This document shows, piece after piece, positions 8,436 through 15,969 of a DNA stretch of 53,160 nt (position 1 is its first letter; every line of letters starts with the position of its first letter). The position numbers and the translations under genes are program-made. Below the pieces are notes generated by a model, which saw only the letters and a program-made list of their open reading frames with translations, ran no database searches and was not told the origin of the DNA. This DNA is from CAZALT01 sp964485515 (GTDB lineage Bacteria > Actinomycetota > Acidimicrobiia > Acidimicrobiales > Acidimicrobilacustridaceae), in contig CAZALT010000004.1 of NCBI GenBank assembly GCA_964485515.1, forward strand, positions 1 to 53,160. The letters are read 5' to 3'.

Positions 8436-9314
8436 ATGATGGGTGACACGCTGCGCGAGCTGTTCGCCCGCCTACCCCTACCGGCCGTCGTCGCACCGAT
8501 GACGCTCGTGTCGACCCCGTCGCTCGTCGCCGCTGGATGCAATGCGGGGATCGTCGGATCGTTTCCCACCAGCAACGCGGCGTCGGCCGCGCAGCTCGAC
8601 GAGTGGTTGGACGAGATCGGGCAGGCGACGGCTGGGAACGACGCGGCGGGTCCCGTGATGGCGAACCTCATCGTGGGTCGCCAGAACGAGCGACTCGATC
8701 AAGACGTCGCGTGCGTGATCGCCCGGGGCGTCCCGCTCGTGGTCACAAGCGTGGGAAGCCCCGCCCCGGTGATCGGCCCGTTGCACGAAGCCGGCTGCCT
8801 GGTGTGGGCCGACGTCGCTTCGATCGACCACGTGGACAAGTCGTTGGAGGTCGGTGCCGATGGTCTGGTGCTCCTCGGCGCCGGAGCGGGTGGCCACACC
8901 GGTTGGGCCAACCCGCTGGCTTTCGTGCGTGCCGTGCGGGCGATCACCGACGTGCCGCTCGCCGCGGCCGGGGGGATGAGCGACGGGGCCGCGCTGTGGG
9001 CCGCCGTCGTCGCGGGTTACGACGCAGGGTGGTTCGGCACCCGGTTCATCGCCACCCCGGAGAGCGGCGCACCCCAGGGCTGGCGGGACGCGATCGTCGC
9101 GTCGACCATGGACGACATCGTCGTCGATTCCGCGCCGAACGGCGTGGGTGCGAGCTTCCTGCGAGACCGATCGGGGAGCGGCGGCCACACCGTCTCGGCC
9201 GTCGAGCGCGAGATGCCCACCGCCGATGTCGTCGCGTCCCTCGTCGCCGAGTGGAACGCGGCCCGAGCTGTCACGGCCCGGCTGCTGGCCGAGATCAGGT
9301 CGACCAGAACCTGA
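8436..9314 (+). CDS. Nitronate monooxygenase-like FMN oxidoreductase
   Basis: 292 residues of the NPD/2-nitropropane dioxygenase TIM-barrel family. Motifs include APMTLVSTPSLVAA near the N-terminus, GAGAGGHTGW (the His in the FMN/active-site loop), LAAAGGMSDG and GTRFIATPES. Members oxidise alkyl nitronates or act as FMN-dependent enoyl reductases or oxidases. Two adjacent ATGs (8436, 8439) are possible, with GCAGGA a few bases upstream. It stands alone, divergent from the DUF1269 gene, and is followed by a tandem repeat. A role in the acyl-CoA pathway is possible but not shown by context. Confidence 0.88.
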   Translation: MMGDTLRELFARLPLPAVVAPMTLVSTPSLVAAGCNAGIVGSFPTSNAASAAQLDEWLDEIGQATAGNDAAGPVMANLIVGRQNERLDQDVACVIARGVPLVVTSVGSPAPVIGPLHEAGCLVWADVASIDHVDKSLEVGADGLVLLGAGAGGHTGWANPLAFVRAVRAITDVPLAAAGGMSDGAALWAAVVAGYDAGWFGTRFIATPESGAPQGWRDAIVASTMDDIVVDSAPNGVGASFLRDRSGSGGHTVSAVEREMPTADVVASLVAEWNAARAVTARLLAEIRSTRT

Positions 9315-9330
9315 GCTGACCGCTGCGCTC

Positions 9331-9386
9331 GGTCTCCGCCTGCCTGTCTCCGCCTGCCTGTCTCCGCCTGCCTGTCTCCGCCTGCC
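9331..9386. repeat. Four tandem copies of a 14-bp unit
   Basis: Unit TGTCTCCGCCTGCC occurs four times head to tail (9331, 9345, 9359, 9373); the first copy begins GG instead of TG. The unit length is not a multiple of three and the array follows the stop codon at 9314, so it is non-coding. The remaining bases up to 9567 hold no other clear element. Confidence 0.9.
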
Positions 9387-9567
9387 CGTGTCAGCGTGTC
9401 GAGGTGGTCGTGGGGACCGTCTCGTGGAGGTCCGCCGTCGTGCGGTCGATCCGTTCGGTCCAGCCGTCGATCCCTGCGTCGAGCTGCAGCTCGACGACCT
9501 GTAGATTTACTTGAGATCGACGTCAGTGTCGATAATCGATCGAAGATCTGGTCGTGGGGGACGAGGT

Positions 9568-9819
9568 TTGCGCACCACGCACGATGATGAGCTGGACCGG
9601 CTTGCCCGTTGGCCGCTCTACGAGATCCCCGAAGCCGACGACGCCGTGGACGGCTGGGGCATCTTCGAGATCCTCTCTGGTGGGGAGGGCTACGCCCGCT
9701 ACCTGCCCAACGGACCGGTCATGGACCTCGCCCCCTTCCGCCAGTCCGCCAAGACCGAGGCCGACCGATCCGCGGCGGCACGATCCGGTGCCACCGCCCA
9801 GAACCAGGAGTCGTCATGA
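9568..9819 (+). CDS. Small hypothetical protein upstream of the kinase
   Basis: 83 residues from a TTG at 9568, preceded by the purine-rich GGGGGACGAGG; a longer start at 9511 (TTG) is possible but lacks such a site. The sequence is acidic and contains WPLYEIPEADDAVDGWGIFE and YLPNGPVMDLAPFR. I recognise no family. The stop overlaps the next ATG by four bases, so it is translationally coupled to the phosphotransferase and likely belongs to the same operon. Confidence 0.55.
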   Translation: MRTTHDDELDRLARWPLYEIPEADDAVDGWGIFEILSGGEGYARYLPNGPVMDLAPFRQSAKTEADRSAAARSGATAQNQESS

Positions 9820-10874
9820 CCATCCCCGCAACCGTCGACGAGGTCACCGCCGAGTGGCTGAGCAAGGTGCTCGGCGCCGACGTCACCACCGTCGAGGTGC
9901 TCGACGCTCATTCCGGCACGACCGGACGGGCGAAGATCCGCATCGAGAGCACGGACGCGAACGTCCCCGAGACGCTGTTCGTGAAGCTCCGGCCCTTCGA
10001 CGACGAGCAGGCCGCGTTCCTCTCGATCATCGGGCTCGGCGTGTCCGAGGCCAAGTTCTACGCACGGGCCGGCCACGACCTGCCCGTGCGCAGCCCGAGG
10101 GTCTTCTTCGCTGACCACGACGACGAGGACGACTCGTTCGTCATGATCCTCGAAGACCTCGATGCCGCCGGGGCCCGGTTCGCCACGCCCAACGACGACG
10201 ACGTGCTGGCCATCGCCGAGTCGCTCATCGACGAGCTCGCCAAGCTGCACGCCAAGTACTGGGGCGACGACCTCGAATGGCTTGGCACCCACGCGCTGTC
10301 GCCGGGCGACAGCCCCGAAGACCTCGAGCGCATGGCGATGGGCGCCATGATCGTGCAGTCCGCCGTCGACCAGTACGCCGACGACCTGCCCCCCGAGTTC
10401 CGCGAGCTGGCCGAGATCTACATCGGCCACAACGCCCGCATCGCCGACCTCTGGAACGAGGGCGAGCGCACGCTCATCCACGGCGACAACCACATCGGCA
10501 ACCTGTTCGTCGAGGACGGTCGCACCGGCTTCTACGACTGGGCTGTGGCCAGCAAGTACCCGGGGATGCGCGACGTCGCCTACTTCCTGTGCAACTCGCT
10601 GCCCACCGACATCCGTCGGGCCGAGCAGGACAACCTCATCGCCCGCTACCGTGCCGGCCTGCAGGTCGGAGGCGTCGAGCTCGATGCCGACACGGCGTGG
10701 GAGCAGTACCGCCTGTTCTCGGTGTACTCGTGGATCTCGTCCACCACCACCTACGCCATGGGCTCGAAGTGGCAGCCCGTCGAGGTCGGTCGCAAGTCCA
10801 CCATCCGCACCACCCAGGCCATCGCCGACCTCGACGTCATCGCGCTGCTCCGCGAGCGGCTCGACCTCGCGTGA
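9816..10874 (+). CDS. Aminoglycoside-phosphotransferase-like (APH) kinase
   Basis: 352 residues with a kinase-like fold. The catalytic loop is LIHGDNHIGNLF (Asp in HGD, Asn six positions on) and the metal-binding segment is GFYDWAVASKYPGMRDVAYFL. APH-fold proteins in fatty-acid loci phosphorylate hydroxyacyl-CoAs or other small hydroxy compounds rather than antibiotics. Here it follows a small coupled gene, and its stop overlaps a GTG opening a broken P450-like ORF. It differs from the second APH-like gene at 26857, which pairs with an acyl-CoA dehydrogenase. The substrate is inferred only from context. Confidence 0.85.
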   Translation: MTIPATVDEVTAEWLSKVLGADVTTVEVLDAHSGTTGRAKIRIESTDANVPETLFVKLRPFDDEQAAFLSIIGLGVSEAKFYARAGHDLPVRSPRVFFADHDDEDDSFVMILEDLDAAGARFATPNDDDVLAIAESLIDELAKLHAKYWGDDLEWLGTHALSPGDSPEDLERMAMGAMIVQSAVDQYADDLPPEFRELAEIYIGHNARIADLWNEGERTLIHGDNHIGNLFVEDGRTGFYDWAVASKYPGMRDVAYFLCNSLPTDIRRAEQDNLIARYRAGLQVGGVELDADTAWEQYRLFSVYSWISSTTTYAMGSKWQPVEVGRKSTIRTTQAIADLDVIALLRERLDLA

Positions 10875-11014
10875 AAGCAGGGACGGACCGCGTGAACGTC
10901 GACCTCGTCGACGGCGCCTTCTGGGGCCGCAACCCCCACGACGAGCGCCCAGCTCGACGCATCGGGCAACACCACCGCCTACCCGGTCGAGGCTCCTCCG
11001 CCCTCTACCAGTAG
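10871..11014 (+). pseudogene. Probable P450 N-terminal remnant
   Basis: A GTG overlaps the kinase stop (GTGA), as for a coupled downstream gene. The first residues contain VDLVDGAFWGRNPHDE, which resembles the start of CYP125/CYP142-like P450s, but the frame then becomes Arg/His/Pro-rich and stops after 47 residues. No P450 core follows. I read it as a truncated P450 whose body was deleted. A genuine short peptide cannot be excluded. Confidence 0.35.
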
Positions 11015-11086
11015 GACCTGGTCGAGATCTGGTCCTGGCTCGCAGGTGCGTCGGAGCCGGTGACCCTGTGCCATCGACGATCACCG

Positions 11087-11114
11087 AGAGACCCGCTCCC
11101 CGGAGCGGGTCTCT
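11087..11114 (+). terminator. Strong intrinsic terminator hairpin
   Basis: AGAGACCCGCTCC (11087-11099) pairs perfectly with GGAGCGGGTCTCT (11102-11114); the tight CC centre means the innermost pair opens to form the loop. A T-rich TTCCGTCTTCG follows. It isolates the kinase unit from the binding-protein promoter. Confidence 0.8.
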
Positions 11115-11184
11115 TCCGTCTTCGTGCTGATCGTCCTGGCCCCGGCACCCTTGAACCTCGGATCGGATCGGGGGAAGTGTCCTC

Positions 11185-11213
11185 TTGACTCATGCAACCT
11201 ACGCAGTAGTATG
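11185..11213 (+). promoter_or_regulatory. Promoter with overlapping TetR-type operator
   Basis: TTGACT (11185-11190), a 16-bp spacer and TAGTAT (11207-11212) make a good sigma-70-type promoter. The 18-bp operator AACCTACGCAGTAGTATG (11196-11213) covers the spacer and the -10 box. A bound repressor would block RNA polymerase. It faces the binding-protein gene at 11260. Confidence 0.75.
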
Positions 11214-11259
11214 TGACTATCGTCATCCGACCGATCAGGTTTTTCTAAGGGGGAACCGA

Positions 11260-12450
11260 ATGCACAGGGGAATCCGCTCCATAGGAGTGTTCGCAGTCGT
11301 CACACTCGGATTGCTGAGCGCATGCTCGTCATCCGACGATGACGCGAACACGAACACCACATCCGGTGGCGGGGGCAGCGTGGACATCGCCGACTCGCAG
11401 GCCAACGTCGATGCGATGCTCGCCGAACCGACCAACGTCGGGGTCACGGAACCGCTCGCCGAGGCACCGCCGACCGGCATCAAGGCCATCTACCTCCAGT
11501 GCCCCGTGCCGGAGTGCCAGACCTACGGCGACGGCGTCAACGCGGCGACCGATGCGCTCGGCTGGGAGTTGAGCCGCATCAACTTCGACCTCACGCCCGA
11601 GTCTGCTCAGGCCGCCTTCGACCAGGCGATCAACGAGGCGCCCGACGTCATCTACTCGGTGGCCGCCTCACCGACGTGGCTCGACGCCCAACGGCAGAAG
11701 GCCGAAGACGCGGGCATCGTGTTCATCGACTTCGCCAACGTCTACGAGGACGATCCGACCACGGCCGTCGGTGGCTTCGGCGATGCCGTCGCTCCGCCCG
11801 CCGGCCTCCTGCAGGGGGCGGACCACGTCCGCTTCATCGGCACGCAGATGGCGGACTACGCCATCGTCGAGACCGACGGCAACGTGAACGCCCTCGCCGT
11901 GTACATCCCGGACTTCCCGATCGGTGTCCCCCCGGCAGTCGGGTTCGCCGAGCGCCTTGAAGAGGTGTGCCCGGACACGTGCAAGAGCACCGACCTGCAG
12001 ATCTCGGCCACCGACATCGGATCCACGCTCCCGCAGAAGATCACGAGCGAGCTGCAGCGCGACCCGTCGATCAACTACTTGATGTTCATCTCCGGCAGCT
12101 TCGCCACCGGCGTCGTCACCGCGATCACGGATCTCGGCAAGCAGGACGATGTGAAGATCGTCGGCAACGCTCCGATCGTGACCAGCCTCGAAGAGATGGA
12201 CCGCGGTCCGGTCGAGCAGGCGTGGGTCGGCCTCAACGCCGAGCTGGTCGGTTGGCGCATGGTCGACATGAGCATCCGTGCCCTCCAGGGCGAGACCATC
12301 CCCGAGAAGCCGTCTGGTCCCGACGACACCTCGGCCGCCGCCTGGCCGCCCGTGCAGCTGCTCACGGCCGAGACCTACCCCGAGCCGGTTCCCTACGAGG
12401 GGCCCGAGGGCTACCAGGACATGTTCCTGGAGCTGTGGGGCATCAACTGA
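11260..12450 (+). CDS. Lipoprotein substrate-binding protein of an RbsB-like ABC importer
   Basis: 396 residues. The signal peptide ends in lipobox LLSAC (Cys22), followed by a Ser/Gly/Asn linker. The core resembles periplasmic binding-protein type-1 domains of sugar-type importers: ALGWELSRINFD, DLTPESAQAAFDQAI, LQRDPSINYLMF and GWRMVDMSIRALQGE. Unusual Cys pairs, CPVPEC (Cys81/86) and CPDTC, may form disulfides and are conserved in the paralogue at 49273. The ATG follows AAGGGGGAA; an earlier in-frame start at 11185 lies inside the promoter. It probably captures the pathway substrate for the importer at 34458-37087, since both have the same operator. Confidence 0.88.
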   Translation: MHRGIRSIGVFAVVTLGLLSACSSSDDDANTNTTSGGGGSVDIADSQANVDAMLAEPTNVGVTEPLAEAPPTGIKAIYLQCPVPECQTYGDGVNAATDALGWELSRINFDLTPESAQAAFDQAINEAPDVIYSVAASPTWLDAQRQKAEDAGIVFIDFANVYEDDPTTAVGGFGDAVAPPAGLLQGADHVRFIGTQMADYAIVETDGNVNALAVYIPDFPIGVPPAVGFAERLEEVCPDTCKSTDLQISATDIGSTLPQKITSELQRDPSINYLMFISGSFATGVVTAITDLGKQDDVKIVGNAPIVTSLEEMDRGPVEQAWVGLNAELVGWRMVDMSIRALQGETIPEKPSGPDDTSAAAWPPVQLLTAETYPEPVPYEGPEGYQDMFLELWGIN

Positions 12451-12463
12451 AGTCCGTCCGGAC

Positions 12464-12493
12464 ACGCAGGTCGGGATCCAACCCGGCCTGCGT
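12464..12493 (+). terminator. Intercistronic hairpin
   Basis: ACGCAGG (12464-12470) and CCTGCGT (12487-12493) pair, extended by CGGG/CCCG after one mismatch. No T-run follows, so it may be an mRNA-stabilising or partial termination element that lets the binding protein be made in excess over the ferredoxin and P450. Confidence 0.45.
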
Positions 12494-12539
12494 GGCCAGG
12501 ACCGCATTGCCCACACCGATCTGAGGGAGAACGCACGCC

Positions 12540-12761
12540 ATGACCGTCGACACCCGCCTCCACCTCACCGTGGATCCCGATCTCTGCCAGGGACATGCCC
12601 GCTGCTACGCGCTGGCTCCGGAGCTGTTCGACATCGACGACGTCGACGGGCACTCCCAAGCCAAACCCGGTCCCGTGCCGGTCGAGCTCGAGGCCAAGGC
12701 CGAGCTCGCTGTCCGAAGCTGCCCGGAACGGGCGATCAGCCTCAGCGGAGGCGAACGATGA
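12540..12761 (+). CDS. Ferredoxin, 3Fe-4S P450-partner type
   Basis: 73 residues. The cluster ligands appear as DLCQGHARC (C-x5-C) and a distal SCPERAI, the three-Cys pattern of actinobacterial 3Fe-4S ferredoxins that feed P450s. An acidic middle (FDIDDVDGH) suits docking. It lies 19 bases upstream of the P450 at 12781. No ferredoxin reductase gene is visible in the window, so the reductase must be encoded elsewhere. Confidence 0.92.
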   Translation: MTVDTRLHLTVDPDLCQGHARCYALAPELFDIDDVDGHSQAKPGPVPVELEAKAELAVRSCPERAISLSGGER

Positions 12762-12780
12762 GTGGGGAGACCGCACAGCC

Positions 12781-14082
12781 ATGACCGACAACACCGCAAC
12801 CGAGATCTCGCCCGCGAACGACCCCTCGCTCGCGGCGGGCGAAGACCTGAGCTGGGTCGAGACCAGCTTCTCTCCCGTGAACAAGGAGAAGCTTCAGGAC
12901 CCGTACCCCGCCTACCAGGCGCTGCGCGAACGGTGCCCGATCGCGCACAGCGACGCCCTCGACGTCGAGTTCCCCGAGTGGGCGCCCGAGCCCTACGCCG
13001 GCACCGTCAAAGAGGGCTTCTGGGTCGTGTCCCGCTACGCCGACGTGTACCGCGTGGCCCGCGACGCCGAGACCTTCATCTCGTCGGCCGGCACGCTGCT
13101 GCCCGGCCTCGGCATCCCGCGTCCGCTCGTTCCCCAGGAGATCGACCCGCCTCGGCACCTGAAGTTCCGGAACCTCGTGAGCCCGGTCTTCTCGCCGCCG
13201 AGCATCGCCAAGCTCGAGGACACGATCCGCGACATCGCGACCGACCTGCTCGACAGCTTCATCGACGAGGGCCAGGTCGACATCGTCGCCCGCTTCACCG
13301 AGCGACTCCCGACCTACGCCGTCTGGCGCGAGCCGCTGCTCGGCCGCCCGATCCCGTTCAAGGTCGAAGGCGACTTCGAGGAGACGATCGCCGCGCTCGT
13401 CTACGACGTGAACCACGTCCCCGAGCGCGGTGAGGCAGCCTCGATCGAGATCCGCTCCTACCTCGAGCGCATCCTCGCCGACCGGCGGGAGAACCCGGCG
13501 AACGACATCCCGACGAACCTCGTCAACGCCGAGATCGATGGCAAGCCGATCGACGAGATCGAGCAGGTCGACATGCTCTTCCTGCTCTTCTCGGCTGGCA
13601 TCGAGACCACCTCTTCGGCACTGGCGTCGTGGCTCGTACACCTCGCGAAGGATCCCGGCCTGCGCACGCGGCTCATCGAGGAGCCGGAGCTCATGCCCAC
13701 CGCGATCGAGGAATTCCTCCGGTACCTCGGTCCCACCCAGGCCGAGAAGCGCACCGTCACCTGCCCGGTCACGATCCACGACCAAGAGCTCGACTCGGGC
13801 GACTCGGTCATGGTGCTGTGGGGCGCGGCCAACCGCGACGAGACCGAATTCCCGGACGCGCACGAGTTCCAACCCGAACGGTTCCCGAACCGGCACCTCG
13901 CCTTCGGCGCCGGTATCCACCGGTGCATCGGTTCGAACCTGGCCCGCCTCGAGGCGAAGATCGCTCTGGAGGAGCTGCTCAAGCGGTTCCCGAACTACCG
14001 CATCCCGGAGATCGACTCGCTCGACTGGGAGGTCGGGATCTCCCGAGGGCTGCACCACCTCACCATCGACCTCAACCGCTGA
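12781..14082 (+). CDS. Cytochrome P450
   Basis: 433 residues. The I-helix is AGIETT at 272-277, ExxR is E311/R314, and the heme loop FGAGIHRCIGSN has Cys382 as thiolate ligand. The N-terminal region is about 25 residues longer than in the P450 at 1299. The heme loop closely matches that of the P450 at 43253, and both sit next to a ferredoxin gene, so the two ferredoxin/P450 modules are probably paralogous. The gene follows its ferredoxin directly, with GGGGAG upstream of the ATG. A monooxygenase step on the imported substrate is likely. Confidence 0.95.
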   Translation: MTDNTATEISPANDPSLAAGEDLSWVETSFSPVNKEKLQDPYPAYQALRERCPIAHSDALDVEFPEWAPEPYAGTVKEGFWVVSRYADVYRVARDAETFISSAGTLLPGLGIPRPLVPQEIDPPRHLKFRNLVSPVFSPPSIAKLEDTIRDIATDLLDSFIDEGQVDIVARFTERLPTYAVWREPLLGRPIPFKVEGDFEETIAALVYDVNHVPERGEAASIEIRSYLERILADRRENPANDIPTNLVNAEIDGKPIDEIEQVDMLFLLFSAGIETTSSALASWLVHLAKDPGLRTRLIEEPELMPTAIEEFLRYLGPTQAEKRTVTCPVTIHDQELDSGDSVMVLWGAANRDETEFPDAHEFQPERFPNRHLAFGAGIHRCIGSNLARLEAKIALEELLKRFPNYRIPEIDSLDWEVGISRGLHHLTIDLNR

Positions 14083-14346
14083 TCGAGGGCGACCCAGACC
14101 TGTCGCTGGGTCGTGTGGCCGGTGATTCCCCCCCGCTGGCCCCTCCAGGGGGTGGCCCCGATTCGGGCTGCCTCCTGGAGACCCTTACCTCACATCTCGA
14201 ACCGCTTGGGTCCCGGAGTCGAGGAGAAACCTTCGCCGGCAACCGAGGTCTGACGGGCGATGCCGATACAACCAAGACACCGGGCACGCGAGCAGGGAAG
14301 CGTGGTCGGACGGGGCAAGAACACCGCTGAGAGGATCGAGAAGCAC

Positions 14347-15150
14347 GTGGGAGTGGTCGAGGAGATCGAGCTGGCCGAGGCGGTCACGAGCCTCCGCGCC
14401 GGCGATGTCGTCTACATCGGAAACTTCGGGGCGCCGCTGCACCTCGTCGGGCACGAGCTGATCCGGCAGCACCGCCGGGATCTGCACATCGTGATGGGGT
14501 CCGGAGGGATCCTGCTCGACGCGCTGATCGGAACCGGCGTCGCGGCCCAGGCGACCTTCGCCCACTGCTGGGGCCCAATCGGGCCGGTGCCCGCGTGGAA
14601 CCTCCGGCGATCGGTCGAGCAGGAGGGCGGTGCGGAGCGCATCCACGAGCTCAGCCTCGGCGCCATGCACGCCGCGCTGCTCGCCGGGGCATGGGGTGTG
14701 CCGTTCATGCCCGTCGCTGGCCTCGACGACACCGGCTACGTCCAGGACTGGGCGTCGGAGTCGTTCACCCGGGTCGATAGCCCCTTCGGCGAGGCGACGG
14801 TCGTCGCGGCCCTCGTGCCCGACATCGCCTTCATCCACGCCGACGTGGTCGACCGCCGAGGCAACGCCGTGATCAGGACGCCCTTCGGCGAATCCATCGT
14901 CGCCGCACAGGCTTCACGCCGCACCGTGATCGTCGCCGAAGAGATCCACCCGGCAGGGAGCGACTCGACCCGATCAGCCGAGCTCCCCGGGGCGCTCGTC
15001 TCCGCCATCGTTGAGCTGCCCGGTGCGGTCCGTCCTGACGGTGTCGCCCACCGGTACCCCCGCGACGTCGAGGCGTACAAGGCCTACGGCGAGGCGAGCC
15101 GCACGCCCGAGGGTTTCGCGGCCTGGGTCGACGAAGTGGTTCACGTATGA
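14347..15150 (+). CDS. CoA-transferase family I, alpha subunit (IpdA-like)
   Basis: 267 residues. After a short N-terminus it reads AVTSLRAGDVVYIGNFG, typical of the first strand of the family I alpha subunit, and continues with VDRRGNAVIRTPFGES. The context and length recall IpdA, half of the steroid C/D-ring hydrolase IpdAB, or glutaconate/3-oxoacid CoA-transferase subunits. The GTG at 14347 gives the family N-terminus; an ATG at 14260 would add about 29 residues and is possible. The stop overlaps the beta-subunit ATG. The 14083-14346 gap shows GC-rich hairpin-prone DNA but no operator. Confidence 0.85.
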   Translation: MGVVEEIELAEAVTSLRAGDVVYIGNFGAPLHLVGHELIRQHRRDLHIVMGSGGILLDALIGTGVAAQATFAHCWGPIGPVPAWNLRRSVEQEGGAERIHELSLGAMHAALLAGAWGVPFMPVAGLDDTGYVQDWASESFTRVDSPFGEATVVAALVPDIAFIHADVVDRRGNAVIRTPFGESIVAAQASRRTVIVAEEIHPAGSDSTRSAELPGALVSAIVELPGAVRPDGVAHRYPRDVEAYKAYGEASRTPEGFAAWVDEVVHV

Positions 15151-15920
15151 GTGGCCCAACCGCTTCGGTCGCGCCGCCGCTCGCCGCCCACTTCCTTCCC
15201 CGGGCTGCGGTCGAGGTGAGCAGCCACGACTGGGTCTTCACCGGATTCAACTGGCCGATCCTCGCCGCACGCCTCGCTCGCGCCCTCGACCTGGGGAACT
15301 TCGTGCAGGTCCTCGAAGGAGGCGCCGCGTTCGACCGCGACACGGCGACCCTGCTGACGAGCACCACCGACTACTTCGCGTACGACGACGCCAACTGCTT
15401 CCGGGGATCGCTCGGCGACGTCCTCTTCTCGGTGGTCCCGCGCTGCGGTGCCGTCGTGGTCGACGGCGCCAACGTCGACATCCGCGGACGGACGAACACG
15501 ACCGCCATCGGTCCCGTCGCCGCTCCGAAGGTCCGCATGCCCGGCGGTGGCGGCGGTCCCGACGCCATGGCGCGTGCACAGCGCCTGGTCCTGCTCCACG
15601 CCGGGGGCGACCCACGGCGCATCGTGCGCGAGGTCGAGCACGTCACCGGCAGCCCGGGCCCCGAGACGGATGTGCGCCTCATCACCCGGTGGGGTGTTCT
15701 GCAGCTCGGCGCTGCGCCCACGCTGCTGACGGTCGTCGACCACGAATCCACGGAAGGCTTCGTCGACTGGCTCCGCTCGCTGGATGTGGAGGTCTACGAC
15801 GCCGTCGCGGTCGACACCGTCGACGATGACATGCGGGCGGCCTGTGCACAGGTGCTCGCGGAAGGAGCCGCCGCCGGATACGCCGGCGCGGCGGCCGAGC
15901 TCGCGGCGGCAACAGCATGA
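15147..15920 (+). CDS. CoA-transferase family I, beta subunit (IpdB-like)
   Basis: 257 residues, translationally coupled to the alpha subunit by a 4-bp overlap. HDWVFTGFNWPILAARLARA starts the domain, RCGAVVVDGANVDIRGRTNTT fits the beta-type fold, and GGGGGPDAMARA is the Gly-rich turn. The classical SENG loop of true family I transferases is not seen; the region instead reads QVLEGGAAF, so the complex may be a hydrolase as IpdAB is, rather than a transferase. The C-terminus is Ala-rich. It should act with the alpha subunit on a CoA-thioester intermediate. Confidence 0.82.
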   Translation: MSGPTASVAPPLAAHFLPRAAVEVSSHDWVFTGFNWPILAARLARALDLGNFVQVLEGGAAFDRDTATLLTSTTDYFAYDDANCFRGSLGDVLFSVVPRCGAVVVDGANVDIRGRTNTTAIGPVAAPKVRMPGGGGGPDAMARAQRLVLLHAGGDPRRIVREVEHVTGSPGPETDVRLITRWGVLQLGAAPTLLTVVDHESTEGFVDWLRSLDVEVYDAVAVDTVDDDMRAACAQVLAEGAAAGYAGAAAELAAATA

Positions 15921-15969
15921 GAACGCGTCGTCCGGTGGGATGCGACGCCCGAACAGGGAGCACCGCTCG

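Noticed and set aside
9331..9386. Possible CRISPR-like repeat
   Set aside because: Units are 14 bp with no spacers; a simple tandem repeat.
9816..10874. Antibiotic resistance reading of the APH-like kinase
   Set aside because: APH-fold kinases are common in lipid catabolic loci, and the context here is acyl-CoA metabolism, not resistance.
9699..11084. Long minus-strand open frame opposite the kinase
   Set aside because: Val/Asp/Gly-biased composition typical of an antisense shadow; the APH motifs are on the plus strand.
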